In this document: positions 18,204 to 26,886 of the stretch, piece by piece
Position numbering within the stretch: position 1 is the first letter of the stretch
Layout: each line of letters begins with the position of its first letter
DNA from: SAR116 cluster bacterium AG-337-N21
GTDB taxonomy: Bacteria > Pseudomonadota > Alphaproteobacteria > Puniceispirillales > Marisalimonadaceae
Assembly (NCBI GenBank): GCA_003282145.1
Contig: QBZZ01000003.1
Coordinates: 87,995 to 151,994 of the forward strand
DNA: 64,000 nt
Reading direction: 5' to 3'
The notes under the pieces: model-generated
Database searches by the model: none
What the model was told of the DNA's origin: nothing
Seen by the model: the letters and a program-made list of their open reading frames with translations, nothing else
Program-made: the position numbers and the translations under genes

Positions 18204-19341
18204 ATTTAATACTCTCAATAAATTTGTTTAAATTTAAAGCATTTTCTGATGGTTTTAAACTAGGTCTACCTAGATTATCTCTATTGCCGCGCATACACTT
18301 AATTTCTAAAAAATAACTACCTATATACTTGTTAGCTAAACGAATTTCATCAGTGACTGACAATTCATCTTTTACACATATAAATTTCTTATAGCCAAAT
18401 CCATCGGCTATCTTTGATAAATCAATGTCAAATCCTCTTGTTGGCTGTCCTCCTACGGAATCATGGGCTCCATTATTTAAAATAACATGTATCATGTTTG
18501 GAACTCTTGAGCACTCAGCTAATCCTCCCATGTGCATCAAGATAGCACCATCTCCATCTAAACAAAATACTTTATGGTTAGGGAGTTCGTTGGCAATACC
18601 AAGTGCAATTTGTGATGCATGTCCCATTCCACCAACAGTTAAAAAGTCTGTATCGTGGCTCATGTCTAGTTGTTCCCTAATTTCATAAAGCTCTCTTGAA
18701 ATCATGCCTGTAGTTGATACAAAAATACTATTCTTATTTGAATTTCTTACAATCAATTCAATGGCTTTTTCCCTTCTTATAAGGTTTTTTGGAGAAGATA
18801 AATTAATTTTAGCTTTATTATTGAAGGTGTTTTTCTTGAATACTATTGCTACAGGCCTTTTTTCTGTTAAAGCCAGTTCTAAAATATCACTTATTTTTTT
18901 ATCTAAATTATTTGAATTTTGATCTAATACTATATGTGGAATATCCATAATATTTAATGTCTTTAAGGTTATTTGTCCTTGTTTAATGTGTTGAGGCTCA
19001 TCTGAAACTTGCTTATTATTAACAACTTCCCCACGCCATCCTATCAATAACAAGATAGGAATGCTTGCAACTTCTATATCTGCTAGTGAAATAAGAGGAT
19101 TATAAGCATTCCCTAAACCAGAATTTTGCATGTAAACCGCAGGTATTTTTTTAGTTGCAAGATAATAACCTATTCCTAATCCAACAGCAGCCCCTTCATT
19201 ACTAGTAATAATATGCTTGTTTGAGTTCACTTTTTCATTAATTGAGATGTTTAATGATTTTAAAAGTGAATCTGGCACACCACAAAAAAAAGAGACATTA
19301 TTTTTGAATAGCAATTCAATAAATTCATCAGTTGAAATCAT
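18193..19341 (-). CDS. Phosphonopyruvate decarboxylase (ThDP enzyme)
   Basis: A 382-residue thiamine-diphosphate enzyme, the usual length for phosphonopyruvate decarboxylase (sulfopyruvate decarboxylase is the near relative). The N-terminal Pyr domain has the conserved Glu in ITSNEGAAVGLGIGY. The C-terminal PP domain has the GDG...N motif from CLDGDGAILMHMGG (near 258) to ILNNGAHDSVGGQ (near 288). It turns phosphonopyruvate into phosphonoacetaldehyde, pulling the unfavourable PEP mutase reaction forward. The start overlaps the PEP mutase stop by one base (TAATG), and the stop overlaps the transaminase, so the three genes form a tight unit. Confidence 0.9.
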   Translation of the reverse strand: MISTDEFIELLFKNNVSFFCGVPDSLLKSLNISINEKVNSNKHIITSNEGAAVGLGIGYYLATKKIPAVYMQNSGLGNAYNPLISLADIEVASIPILLLIGWRGEVVNNKQVSDEPQHIKQGQITLKTLNIMDIPHIVLDQNSNNLDKKISDILELALTEKRPVAIVFKKNTFNNKAKINLSSPKNLIRREKAIELIVRNSNKNSIFVSTTGMISRELYEIREQLDMSHDTDFLTVGGMGHASQIALGIANELPNHKVFCLDGDGAILMHMGGLAECSRVPNMIHVILNNGAHDSVGGQPTRGFDIDLSKIADGFGYKKFICVKDELSVTDEIRLANKYIGSYFLEIKCMRGNRDNLGRPSLKPSENALNLNKFIESIKYEQ

Positions 19342-20648
19342 TATTCTGTACCGGGAATTAACTTCAGTATTTCTTTTATGCTAATAAGTTTATTTTCAAT
19401 TTCTTTTGATCTATTATGTTTTAAAATACTATATGCTGTGTCGTACATGGCTTTGTACGAAGCTCTCATTAATTGATTGGCATATATTATTATATTAAAC
19501 CCAGCATTTGAGAGATCATCTGAGTAAATCTCGTTAAAACTACTCGGAACACAAATTAGCGGAACATCAGGAAAATTAACGCGGAATTTTTTACCAAATT
19601 CAAGGATTTCGTCAGGGTTCTTTTGACGACTATGTATCATTATACCATCAGCCCCACATTTTACATATTTATTAGCTCTTTTTAAAGCATCATTCATACC
19701 CTTTTCAAGAATTAAGCTCTCAATACGTGCAATGATCATAAAATCCTGGCTAATCTGAGAATTTTTCCCGATTTTAATTTTGTTAGCAAATTCATTCATA
19801 TCTGCCTGAGTTTGTTCAACCTCGTTACCGAATAAGGAATTTTTTTTCAAGCCTGTTTTATCCTCAATTATTACTGCGGATACACCTAGTCTGTCCAAAC
19901 GATTTACTGAATGAATAAAGTGTTCGGGCAAACCACCTGTGTCTAGATCAACTATCATAGGCTTGGAAGTTACCTCAAAAATATCACTAATATTTTTTGC
20001 TCTATGGGACAAATCTAATAACTCAATATCAGGCTTGCCCATCTCTGTAGAATCTGTTAATGAGCTAGACCAAAAACCATCAAACTGACGATTGACTTTA
20101 TCAGAAATATAATGCATTTTTTCTGAAATTAGTGCAGAAATTGGACTGTGTGCTTCTATAATTCGGATTGTTTTTTTACTTTTAATTAGTCTTCTGAGCA
20201 TCCCTTTTCTAATCTCGGGTGCTCCTCTGTTTTTATAATAATCTTCAGAAAGACTAGATGTAGATACATCTTTTGTATATTGTATTTCAATTAATTGACC
20301 ACCATATTCTTCAAGAGCTTTCTTCGAGTTTTCTCTAACCAAGGCTTGAGGACCTGATTTCCAATCATCTCCATGGATTAGATAATCTGGTTTTAATTTT
20401 TTAATGTTAACCGAATAATCCCAGTCTGATTGTTCAATTACCGTATCTACGCCTTTAATGTTTTCAAGTATTTTTTTTCGTTTTTCATAAGTTAAGTAAG
20501 GAAGTCTTTTGTGTTCAGCTAACGCTTTATCATTTAAACATCCAATTATTAGTGTACCGTATTTTTGCGCTTCATTAATAATATTAATTATCCCGTGATG
20601 TATAAAATCACCAGAAACACCAAGATAAACAGTTTTTTTATTTTGCAT
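19341..20648 (-). CDS. pepM: Phosphoenolpyruvate phosphomutase with N-terminal nucleotidyltransferase-like domain
   Basis: Fusion of 435 residues. Residues 1-135 are a cytidylyltransferase-like Rossmann domain (YLGVSGDFIHHGIINII, LIHGDDWKSG, VSTSSLSE) in which the HxGH motif is degraded to His17-His18-Gly19-Ile20. Residues 155-435 are a PEP mutase of the isocitrate lyase superfamily with the diagnostic EDK-x5-NS at 262-271, MIVDLDTGG near 231 and a C-terminal IIIYANQLMR. The enzyme rearranges PEP to phosphonopyruvate, creating the C-P bond that commits carbon to phosphonates. It is the first gene of the operon, with AGAGG 7 bases before ATG and an 80-base AT-rich gap behind pyrC that may hold the promoter. 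Confidence 0.92.
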   Translation of the reverse strand: MQNKKTVYLGVSGDFIHHGIINIINEAQKYGTLIIGCLNDKALAEHKRLPYLTYEKRKKILENIKGVDTVIEQSDWDYSVNIKKLKPDYLIHGDDWKSGPQALVRENSKKALEEYGGQLIEIQYTKDVSTSSLSEDYYKNRGAPEIRKGMLRRLIKSKKTIRIIEAHSPISALISEKMHYISDKVNRQFDGFWSSSLTDSTEMGKPDIELLDLSHRAKNISDIFEVTSKPMIVDLDTGGLPEHFIHSVNRLDRLGVSAVIIEDKTGLKKNSLFGNEVEQTQADMNEFANKIKIGKNSQISQDFMIIARIESLILEKGMNDALKRANKYVKCGADGIMIHSRQKNPDEILEFGKKFRVNFPDVPLICVPSSFNEIYSDDLSNAGFNIIIYANQLMRASYKAMYDTAYSILKHNRSKEIENKLISIKEILKLIPGTE

Positions 20649-20728
20649 TTTTTAACCTCTATATAATTTTGTACACCTAATTAAATTTAACTTAATAAAT
20701 GCAAAATAAAAAACATTTAATGCGGAAT

Positions 20729-21766
20729 TCAAAAAATATCCCAAAATACAGGAAAATCGGGCTCAAATATTTTAACTTTCTCTTTTCTAATATCTAAATA
20801 TTTTTTGAAAGTTAACTTATTGCTTAATTTAGTTAGTTTGATTTTTTGTTTATTAAATTTTAAGTTATAATGTTTAGCTCCATTTTTGCTAACAAAATTC
20901 TCTAATTTATTTTTTGATCTTTCATTATCAAAGATTTGAGCCAATATAGGTAAGCAATATGTTGCATTAAAAACACCAGCACATCCGCAATCACTTTCTT
21001 TATCGTGTATTAAATGAGGTGCAGTATCTGTACCTAAAAAAAATTTAGGATTTCCGCTAATTGCTGCTTTAACAAGAGATTTTCTATGAATCTCACTTTT
21101 CAAAATTGGCAGACAATAGTTATGAGGTCTTATACCACCAACAAACAGTGCGTTTCTATTTAAAGCTAAGTGATGTGGTGTAATTGAAGCAGCAAGATTC
21201 TCATTACTCTCCCATACATATTCTGTTGCTTCCTTTGTAGTTATATGTTCTAGAGTAATTTTAAGTTCTGGTAATTCTTTACAAATAAAATCAAGGTTTT
21301 GATCAACAAATACTTTTTCTCTGTCAAAAATGTCAACTTCTTTATGTGTTACTTCACCGTGAATTAGTAGTGGCATGCCAACTTTTGACATCGTCTCCAG
21401 TATAGGCATAATTTTTTTAATATCTTTCACACCTGACTCAGAGTTTGTCGTTGCTCCAGCGGGATATAATTTTGCCGCAAAAACAAGCCCTTCTTGGTAT
21501 GATTCACTTAGTTCGAATTTATTGGTATTTTCAGTCAAATATATTGTCATTAAGGGTTCAAAATTATGAGATTTTGGAATATTTTTTATTATTCTTTTTT
21601 TATATTTTATAGCCTGCTTTCCATTTAATATAGGGGGCGTCAAATTGGGCATGACTATTGCTCTTGCAAAATGTCTTGTTGTTTCGGGAACTACAGCTTT
21701 TAAGATATTATTGTCTCTAAAATGAACATGCCAATCATCTGGTTTTATAATTTCTATTTCTTCCAT
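20729..21766 (-). CDS. pyrC: Dihydroorotase, PyrC type
   Basis: A 345-residue class II (E. coli-type, homodimeric) dihydroorotase of pyrimidine biosynthesis. Zinc ligands His13 and His15 lie in DWHVHFRD, the carbamylated Lys99 in AAKLYPAGATTN, a His in LIHGEVT, another in LEHITT, and the catalytic Asp in GTDTAPH. Length is normal for the family. It closes carbamoyl-aspartate to dihydroorotate. It stands alone here, read on the minus strand ahead of the phosphonate operon with an 80-base gap, and diverges from the FMN reductase gene. The pathway partner pyrF is 5 kb away in another operon. Confidence 0.93.
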   Translation of the reverse strand: MEEIEIIKPDDWHVHFRDNNILKAVVPETTRHFARAIVMPNLTPPILNGKQAIKYKKRIIKNIPKSHNFEPLMTIYLTENTNKFELSESYQEGLVFAAKLYPAGATTNSESGVKDIKKIMPILETMSKVGMPLLIHGEVTHKEVDIFDREKVFVDQNLDFICKELPELKITLEHITTKEATEYVWESNENLAASITPHHLALNRNALFVGGIRPHNYCLPILKSEIHRKSLVKAAISGNPKFFLGTDTAPHLIHDKESDCGCAGVFNATYCLPILAQIFDNERSKNKLENFVSKNGAKHYNLKFNKQKIKLTKLSNKLTFKKYLDIRKEKVKIFEPDFPVFWDIF

Positions 21767-21856
21767 AGTTTTTGGTCTAATCTTTTAAAATACAATTTAA
21801 TGTGTTAATAATTACATGAATTCTTAATAGATTAATTAACTTTTTGGAAGTTTACT

Positions 21857-22456
21857 ATGAAAATTTCAATTATTTCTGCTAGTCATAGAACTAATTCCCA
21901 GTCAAAAAAAATTTCAGATTTTCTCCATAATCATTTATTAAATATTAAGTCAGGTTTGGACATATATGATATAGATTTAGCGGATAAATCATTGCCTCTT
22001 TGGTCACCTGATAAAAAAAAGGGAGAGGGTATTTGGGGGGGTACTTGGAATTCAATTTCAGATAATTTAATCAAATCAGATGGGTTTATTTTAGTCGTGC
22101 CTGAATATGGTGGAATGGCAACACCTGCTGCTAAAAACATTTTTTTATTGTGTGGCAGTGGTGAATTTGCACATAAACCTGGTTTAATAGTATCTGTTAG
22201 CAGTGGAAATGGTGGTGCTTATCCAATATCAGAGCTAAGAATGTCTTCTTACAAGAATACACACATAATGTGGATACCAGAGAACATTATTATTAGAAAT
22301 GTAGAAGAATTTAATCCTGGAGCCCATGGAGATAATATTCCTAAATGGTTAGATGATAGAATAGACTATGTTTTAAAATTATTTTTAGCTTATGCTTCAA
22401 ATATGCAACCATTAAGAGAGATAATTAATAGGAAGGATTTTGGAAATGGAATGTAA
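21857..22456 (+). CDS. NAD(P)H-dependent FMN reductase family protein
   Basis: A 199-residue flavodoxin-like protein. The FMN phosphate loop is [14 protein letters not shown] at the N-terminus, and the isoalloxazine-contacting segment [14 protein letters not shown] is near residue 80, both typical of the NADPH-dependent FMN reductase (chromate reductase/SsuE-like) family. It probably reduces FMN or quinones using NAD(P)H. GGAAG lies 7 bases before the ATG. Its stop overlaps the start of the pterin dehydratase gene by 11 bases. The physiological partner is not evident from the neighbours. Confidence 0.83.
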   Translation: MKISIISASHRTNSQSKKISDFLHNHLLNIKSGLDIYDIDLADKSLPLWSPDKKKGEGIWGGTWNSISDNLIKSDGFILVVPEYGGMATPAAKNIFLLCGSGEFAHKPGLIVSVSSGNGGAYPISELRMSSYKNTHIMWIPENIIIRNVEEFNPGAHGDNIPKWLDDRIDYVLKLFLAYASNMQPLREIINRKDFGNGM

Positions 22457-22736
22457 TGATTTAATAAAAAGGTTTAAAGAAATTGAGGGTTGGGAAAAAA
22501 CGTCTGATGGAAGAGAGGCATTTGTCAAACTTTTTAAATTCTCTGATTTTAAACAAGCTTTTTCCTTTATGACGTCTATTGCCATGAAGGCAGAACAAAT
22601 AAATCATCATCCAGAATGGGAAAATGTATATAATAAAGTTACAATTACTCTTACAACTCACGATGTTGGAGGTGTTTCTAAGTTAGATTACCAAATGGCA
22701 ATTTTTGCTGAAAAGTGTTTTAAAAATTATACTTGA
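22446..22736 (+). CDS. 4a-hydroxytetrahydrobiopterin dehydratase (pterin carbinolamine dehydratase)
   Basis: A 96-residue single-domain protein matching the pterin-4a-carbinolamine dehydratase family in length and motif: [16 protein letters not shown] carries the two active-site His and the HPE-W core, followed by [13 protein letters not shown]. It recycles the pterin cofactor after phenylalanine hydroxylase, or serves in molybdopterin-related protection; no hydroxylase gene is nearby. I take ATG 22446, 9 bases after AAGGA, rather than TTG 22440, which is too close to that site. The 11-base overlap with the FMN reductase gene suggests a small operon running into the acetoacetyl-CoA synthetase. 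Confidence 0.9.
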   Translation: MECNDLIKRFKEIEGWEKTSDGREAFVKLFKFSDFKQAFSFMTSIAMKAEQINHHPEWENVYNKVTITLTTHDVGGVSKLDYQMAIFAEKCFKNYT

Positions 22737-22754
22737 TTTTTGATTTAATAGGTT

Positions 22755-24722
22755 ATGGAAAAAGATATGTTTTCAAATCCAGTAATGTGGATACCATCTG
22801 ATGAAAAAATAAAATCTTCTCAGATGTATAAATTTATGAAAAAAATCAATGCTCAATATAATTTACATTTAATCAAATTCGCTGATTTACATAGTTGGTC
22901 AGTGAAAAATAAAAGTGATTTTTGGTCATCTGTTTGGGAATTTTTTGAAGTTAAAGGTTCTAAAGGAGATATCCCATATATCGACCCTGAAAACTCAATG
23001 CCAGGTAGTAAATTTTTTCCTAATGGGAGTGTGAATTATGCTGAAAATATGCTCTCAGGTGATGTTTCTGGTGCTGCGATTGTTTTTAAATCTGAGGATA
23101 AAATTAGAACTGAGATTTCTTGGAAAGAGCTCAGGGGGCAAGTTACTATTCTAGCACATTTTTTACGAAAACAAGGTGTTAAAAAAGGAGATAGGGTTGC
23201 TGCATATATGCCTAACATGCCAGAAACTGTAATAATGATGTTAGCAACTTCATCTGTAGGTGCAATATTTTCTTCGGCGTCTCCAGATTTTGGTGTGGAT
23301 GGTGTACTTGATAGGTTTGGTCAAATTGAACCAAAAATTTTACTTACTACTGATGGTTATTGGTACAATGGTAAAGAAGTAAACATAACTGATAAAGTTT
23401 CAGACGTTGTTAAATCCTTACCTTCTTTACAAAAAGTTGTCATTGCACCACTTTTAGGAAATAAAATAGAGTTTAATGATGATAAATTTATGAATTATAA
23501 CACTGTCCAAGAAAAATACTTTACACAAGACATATTTTTTGAACCTCTTTGTATAGATGACCCTTTGTATATTATGTTCTCTAGTGGTACTACAGGTAAG
23601 CCCAAATGTATTGTTCATTCAAATGGCGGCATTTTATTAAAACATTTAGTTGAAATGGGTTTGCATTCTAATGCACGAAAAAAGAGTAGAGTTTTTTACT
23701 TTACAACTTGTGGATGGATGATGTGGAATTGGTTGGTGTCAGGACTTTTACTTAAATCTACAATTTATTTATATGATGGCTCCCCCTTTTTTCCAAATGC
23801 GGAAATTTTATGGGATTATGTTGATGGTGAAAAAATAAATTTCATGGGGGTTTCAGCAAAATATATTGATGCTTTAAGTAAAGAAAATATAAACATTATT
23901 GAGAAGTATAAATTAAGTTACTTAGATATAATTGGATCAACAGGATCTCCATTGGTGCATGAAAGCTTTGATTACATATATGATAGTGTAAAAAAAGATG
24001 TTTTGGTCGCAAGCTTATCAGGTGGAACAGATATAGTGGGTTGTTTTATAGGCGGTAATCCAATGTCAGTAGTTCGACGGGGAGAAATACAGGGCCCAAT
24101 TTTAGGTATGGATATTCATGTTTATAATGAAAATGGGGAATCCATAAAAAATGAGAAAGGAGAACTAGTTTGCTCTCAGAGCTTTCCTACTATGCCATTA
24201 TATTTTTGGAATGATGAAAAGAACGAAAAATATCATGACGCTTATTTTAGTAAATATCGAAATGTGTGGTGTCATGGAGATTATATTGCAAAAACTGAAA
24301 ATGATGGTTACATAATTTTTGGGAGATCCGACGCAACTTTAAACCCCGGAGGAGTTCGTATTGGTACAGCCGAAATTTATAGACAAGTTGAACAAATAGA
24401 AGAAATTCTTGAAGGCCTAGTTGTAGGACAAATTTGGAAGGGTGATACAAGGGTAGTTTTATTTGTAAGATTGAAGCCAAAATATGATTTAACACAAGAC
24501 CTAATTAGAAAAATAAAAACTAAAATTAAAACAGGAGCCTCTCCTAGGCATGTTCCTACAAAAATTATTGTTGTTAATGATATACCTAGAACAAAATCGG
24601 GCAAAATAGCAGAATTAGCCGTGCGGGATTTAATTCATAATAAAAAGATTAATAATAAAACGGCCTTATCTAATCCTGAGTGTTTAGAAGAATATAAAAA
24701 TATCGAAGAATTAAGCGTCTAA
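22755..24722 (+). CDS. Acetoacetate-CoA ligase (acetoacetyl-CoA synthetase)
   Basis: ANL-superfamily ligase of 655 residues, the normal length for acetoacetyl-CoA synthetase. The N-terminal ACAS-type segment (residues 30-95) is followed by the AMP-binding motif MFSSGTTGKPKCIVHS near 275, the A5 region near 440, and the C-terminal catalytic Lys in PRTKSGKIAEL near 615. It makes acetoacetyl-CoA from acetoacetate, ATP and CoA, linking ketone bodies, leucine catabolism or polyhydroxybutyrate to central metabolism. It is third in a plus-strand group after the pterin dehydratase. Its stop overlaps that of the converging MFS gene by 4 bases. Confidence 0.92.
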   Translation: MEKDMFSNPVMWIPSDEKIKSSQMYKFMKKINAQYNLHLIKFADLHSWSVKNKSDFWSSVWEFFEVKGSKGDIPYIDPENSMPGSKFFPNGSVNYAENMLSGDVSGAAIVFKSEDKIRTEISWKELRGQVTILAHFLRKQGVKKGDRVAAYMPNMPETVIMMLATSSVGAIFSSASPDFGVDGVLDRFGQIEPKILLTTDGYWYNGKEVNITDKVSDVVKSLPSLQKVVIAPLLGNKIEFNDDKFMNYNTVQEKYFTQDIFFEPLCIDDPLYIMFSSGTTGKPKCIVHSNGGILLKHLVEMGLHSNARKKSRVFYFTTCGWMMWNWLVSGLLLKSTIYLYDGSPFFPNAEILWDYVDGEKINFMGVSAKYIDALSKENINIIEKYKLSYLDIIGSTGSPLVHESFDYIYDSVKKDVLVASLSGGTDIVGCFIGGNPMSVVRRGEIQGPILGMDIHVYNENGESIKNEKGELVCSQSFPTMPLYFWNDEKNEKYHDAYFSKYRNVWCHGDYIAKTENDGYIIFGRSDATLNPGGVRIGTAEIYRQVEQIEEILEGLVVGQIWKGDTRVVLFVRLKPKYDLTQDLIRKIKTKIKTGASPRHVPTKIIVVNDIPRTKSGKIAELAVRDLIHNKKINNKTALSNPECLEEYKNIEELSV

Positions 24723-25933
24723 CCCACTTCTTTTATTTCTGAATTTATAGAAAATGGCTCTTCTTTTACTGTTATCGTTAGAATAAATGCTATAATACCT
24801 AGAGCAACGCTTAACCACCACATATTTTCATAATTACCATAAATATCAAAAAATTTACCACCAAGCCAAGCTCCTAACACAGCCCCTAATTGATGACAAA
24901 TAAAACATATACCTGATAAAGTTGCTAGATATTTAGGGCCTATAAACGAAAGTATAATAGCATTTGTCATTGGAACTGTTGCTAGCCAAAATATTCCAAT
25001 TAGAGCCCCAAATAAAATAGCTATTGTTGGTGAGGGTGGTGACAAAACAAATATGGTAATCGCTAATGATCTAAATAAATATATTATTGATAAGGGCATA
25101 GGTTTTTTAATTTTTCCTCCTAACCACCCAAAGCCTATTGTTCCTAAAATATTAGTTACACCTATGATTGCTAAGGACCAGCCGGCAACTTCCACAGAAA
25201 TACCTTTTGATACTAAGTCAGTTGGAAGGTGTAACGCTATAAAAGTTACATGAAAACCGCAAACAAAAAAACCAAGAATTAATAGTAAATAATTTTTTTC
25301 TTTTAAAGAAAATTTAACAGTATTTTTTAAATCTTCCTTAAAAGCTTGATTTTGTGCAGTAACATTAATTGGATCATTTAGAAGCGGTAAAAGAAATAAT
25401 AGACAAGTAGATATTGAAGCTAAAACAAGTAAGCTTGTTTGCCATCCAAATTCTTTATTCATCCACATGGTTGGCAATACTACAGCAAATTGACCGAATG
25501 AGCCTGCAGCGGCAACTAATCCCATAGCAATCGAACGTTTATTTACTGGAGCTACCTTACCTGCTACACTAACAATAGTAGCCATTCCAGCTCCACCAAG
25601 ACCAAACCCCATTAAAGTTGTAGCTGTAAATAGTTTAATTTCTGAGGTAGGGTTGCTCATGAAAAAGATTCCAGAAGCAAAACAAATTATTCCGAATGCT
25701 AATACTTTTTGAGGGCCAAATTTATCAATTAAAATACCAAGAACAAACGTTACTAAACCCCAGACAATCGCTTGAACACCAATAGCGAATGAAAAAAACT
25801 CTTTTCCGTCATTCATGAAAGTGGAGATTGGCTCTAAAAACAATCCAAGAGCTTGTCTTACACCCATAATCATTGCAATAATAATAGAACATACGAGTAT
25901 GACAACTTGCCAATCTACTTTTTTTATTTCCAT
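24719..25933 (-). CDS. MFS transporter (monocarboxylate/OFA-like)
   Basis: A 404-residue protein with 12 predicted membrane segments in two halves separated by a polar loop near residue 195 (NDPINVTAQNQAFKEDLKN). The loop 2-3 motif reads GILIDKFGPQKVL, the MFS signature, and the second half has the matching GWLGGKIKKP. The general pattern resembles oxalate/formate or monocarboxylate transporters. It is the last gene of the operon that includes a MarR-type regulator 23 bases upstream, which may control it. Substrate is unknown; an organic anion or drug-like compound is plausible. Confidence 0.85.
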   Translation of the reverse strand: MEIKKVDWQVVILVCSIIIAMIMGVRQALGLFLEPISTFMNDGKEFFSFAIGVQAIVWGLVTFVLGILIDKFGPQKVLAFGIICFASGIFFMSNPTSEIKLFTATTLMGFGLGGAGMATIVSVAGKVAPVNKRSIAMGLVAAAGSFGQFAVVLPTMWMNKEFGWQTSLLVLASISTCLLFLLPLLNDPINVTAQNQAFKEDLKNTVKFSLKEKNYLLLILGFFVCGFHVTFIALHLPTDLVSKGISVEVAGWSLAIIGVTNILGTIGFGWLGGKIKKPMPLSIIYLFRSLAITIFVLSPPSPTIAILFGALIGIFWLATVPMTNAIILSFIGPKYLATLSGICFICHQLGAVLGAWLGGKFFDIYGNYENMWWLSVALGIIAFILTITVKEEPFSINSEIKEVG

Positions 25934-25955
25934 CGTTATTCCTACAATTTAAAAA

Positions 25956-26396
25956 TTAAATATGAATTTTACTTATTTTAGTTATTAAAGTATCAATCTC
26001 TTTATAATTTTTTATACCTAATGCTTTTATATATTTGTGTTGAGTTTCTTCCCAAATAATAACTGCTTCTCTAAGTTTGTTTTTGCCAACAGACGTTAAT
26101 TGAATTATTTTATTTTTATTATCTTGTTCGTATTTATAAGAAATAAGGTTCATTTTTACTAATTTTTTAATATTGCGCAAAACAGTAGTTCTATCTAGCT
26201 CTAGCAGATATGATAAATCAGAAATATTTGTTTTACCCAATTTTTGAACATTTCTTAAAGTACTAAACTGAGTGATTTTAAGATCAACTGTAGCTAGAGC
26301 TGAATCATATAGTTTAGTTAGATTATTACTCGCTTTTCGAAGACTTATACAATTACAAAAAGTATTATTTACCATCATATGTGTGTATATACACAT
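25956..26396 (-). CDS. MarR-family transcriptional regulator
   Basis: About 146 residues with a winged helix: helix 2-3 region KTNISDLSYLLELDRTTVLRNIKKLVKMNLI and the wing QDNKNKIIQLTSVGKNKL (both shown in part by positions 75-125), flanked by the dimer helices typical of MarR. The frame extends upstream into the queF gene, so I take ATG 26396 (next candidates 26378 and 26375). N-terminal Cys residues (Cys2, Cys14 and Cys16 from this start) might sense oxidants, as in OhrR/DUF24-type regulators; that is speculation. A perfect 14-base palindrome lies over its first codons. It probably regulates the MFS gene just downstream. Confidence 0.82.
   Translation of the reverse strand: MCIYTHMMVNNTFCNCISLRKASNNLTKLYDSALATVDLKITQFSTLRNVQKLGKTNISDLSYLLELDRTTVLRNIKKLVKMNLISYKYEQDNKNKIIQLTSVGKNKLREAVIIWEETQHKYIKALGIKNYKEIDTLITKISKIHI
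26382..26395. promoter_or_regulatory. Perfect 14-base palindrome, possible MarR operator
   Basis: TGTGTATATACACA is a perfect inverted repeat that overlaps the first codons of the MarR-type gene, or sits just before it if ATG 26378 or 26375 is used. MarR proteins commonly bind such palindromes at their own promoter. Because it also lies in an alternating purine-pyrimidine tract, it could be fortuitous. Confidence 0.35.
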
Positions 26397-26424
26397 TTCT
26401 TGATTGAGTCTATTTAATAATAAA

Positions 26425-26886
26425 TCAACCCCTTCCTCTATAGTTTTCCACGGAATGATCTGGGATAAATAAATTTTTAGGCTGCTCACATGTTTGCCAA
26501 AATATATCAATTGGAATTCCACCTCTTGGGTACCAGTAACCACCAATTCTTAACCATTTAGGAGACAGTAAATGAACAATATCTTGAGCAATTGAAATTG
26601 TGCAATCCTCATGAAAAGCACCGTGATTTCTATACCCTAGTAGGTATAATTTAAAAGACTTACTCTCAACTATAAATTTATTAGGAACGTAGTCTATTAG
26701 TATATGCGCAAAATCAGGTTGAGATGTAACTGGACATATTGAAGTGAATTCAGGACATGTTAATCTTATATTATAATCTAAACCAATTTTAGGGTTATTT
26801 ACTTTTTCAAGAATATTTTTGTCAGGAAACTTTGGAACTTTACTTTTATAGCCAAGAGCATTTAGGTCTTTATCTGATTTACTCAT
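26425..26886 (-). CDS. queF: NADPH-dependent 7-cyano-7-deazaguanine reductase QueF
   Basis: A 153-residue T-fold enzyme, the length of the short unimodular QueF. The catalytic Cys51 is in [12 protein letters not shown] with Asp58, the NADPH-binding ESKSFKLY begins at residue 74, and GAFHED holds His92 and Glu93 for substrate binding. It reduces preQ0 to preQ1 in queuosine tRNA modification. The start overlaps the pyrF stop by 8 bases, so it is cotranscribed with pyrF. No other queuosine genes are in the window. Confidence 0.95.
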   Translation of the reverse strand: MSKSDKDLNALGYKSKVPKFPDKNILEKVNNPKIGLDYNIRLTCPEFTSICPVTSQPDFAHILIDYVPNKFIVESKSFKLYLLGYRNHGAFHEDCTISIAQDIVHLLSPKWLRIGGYWYPRGGIPIDIFWQTCEQPKNLFIPDHSVENYRGRG

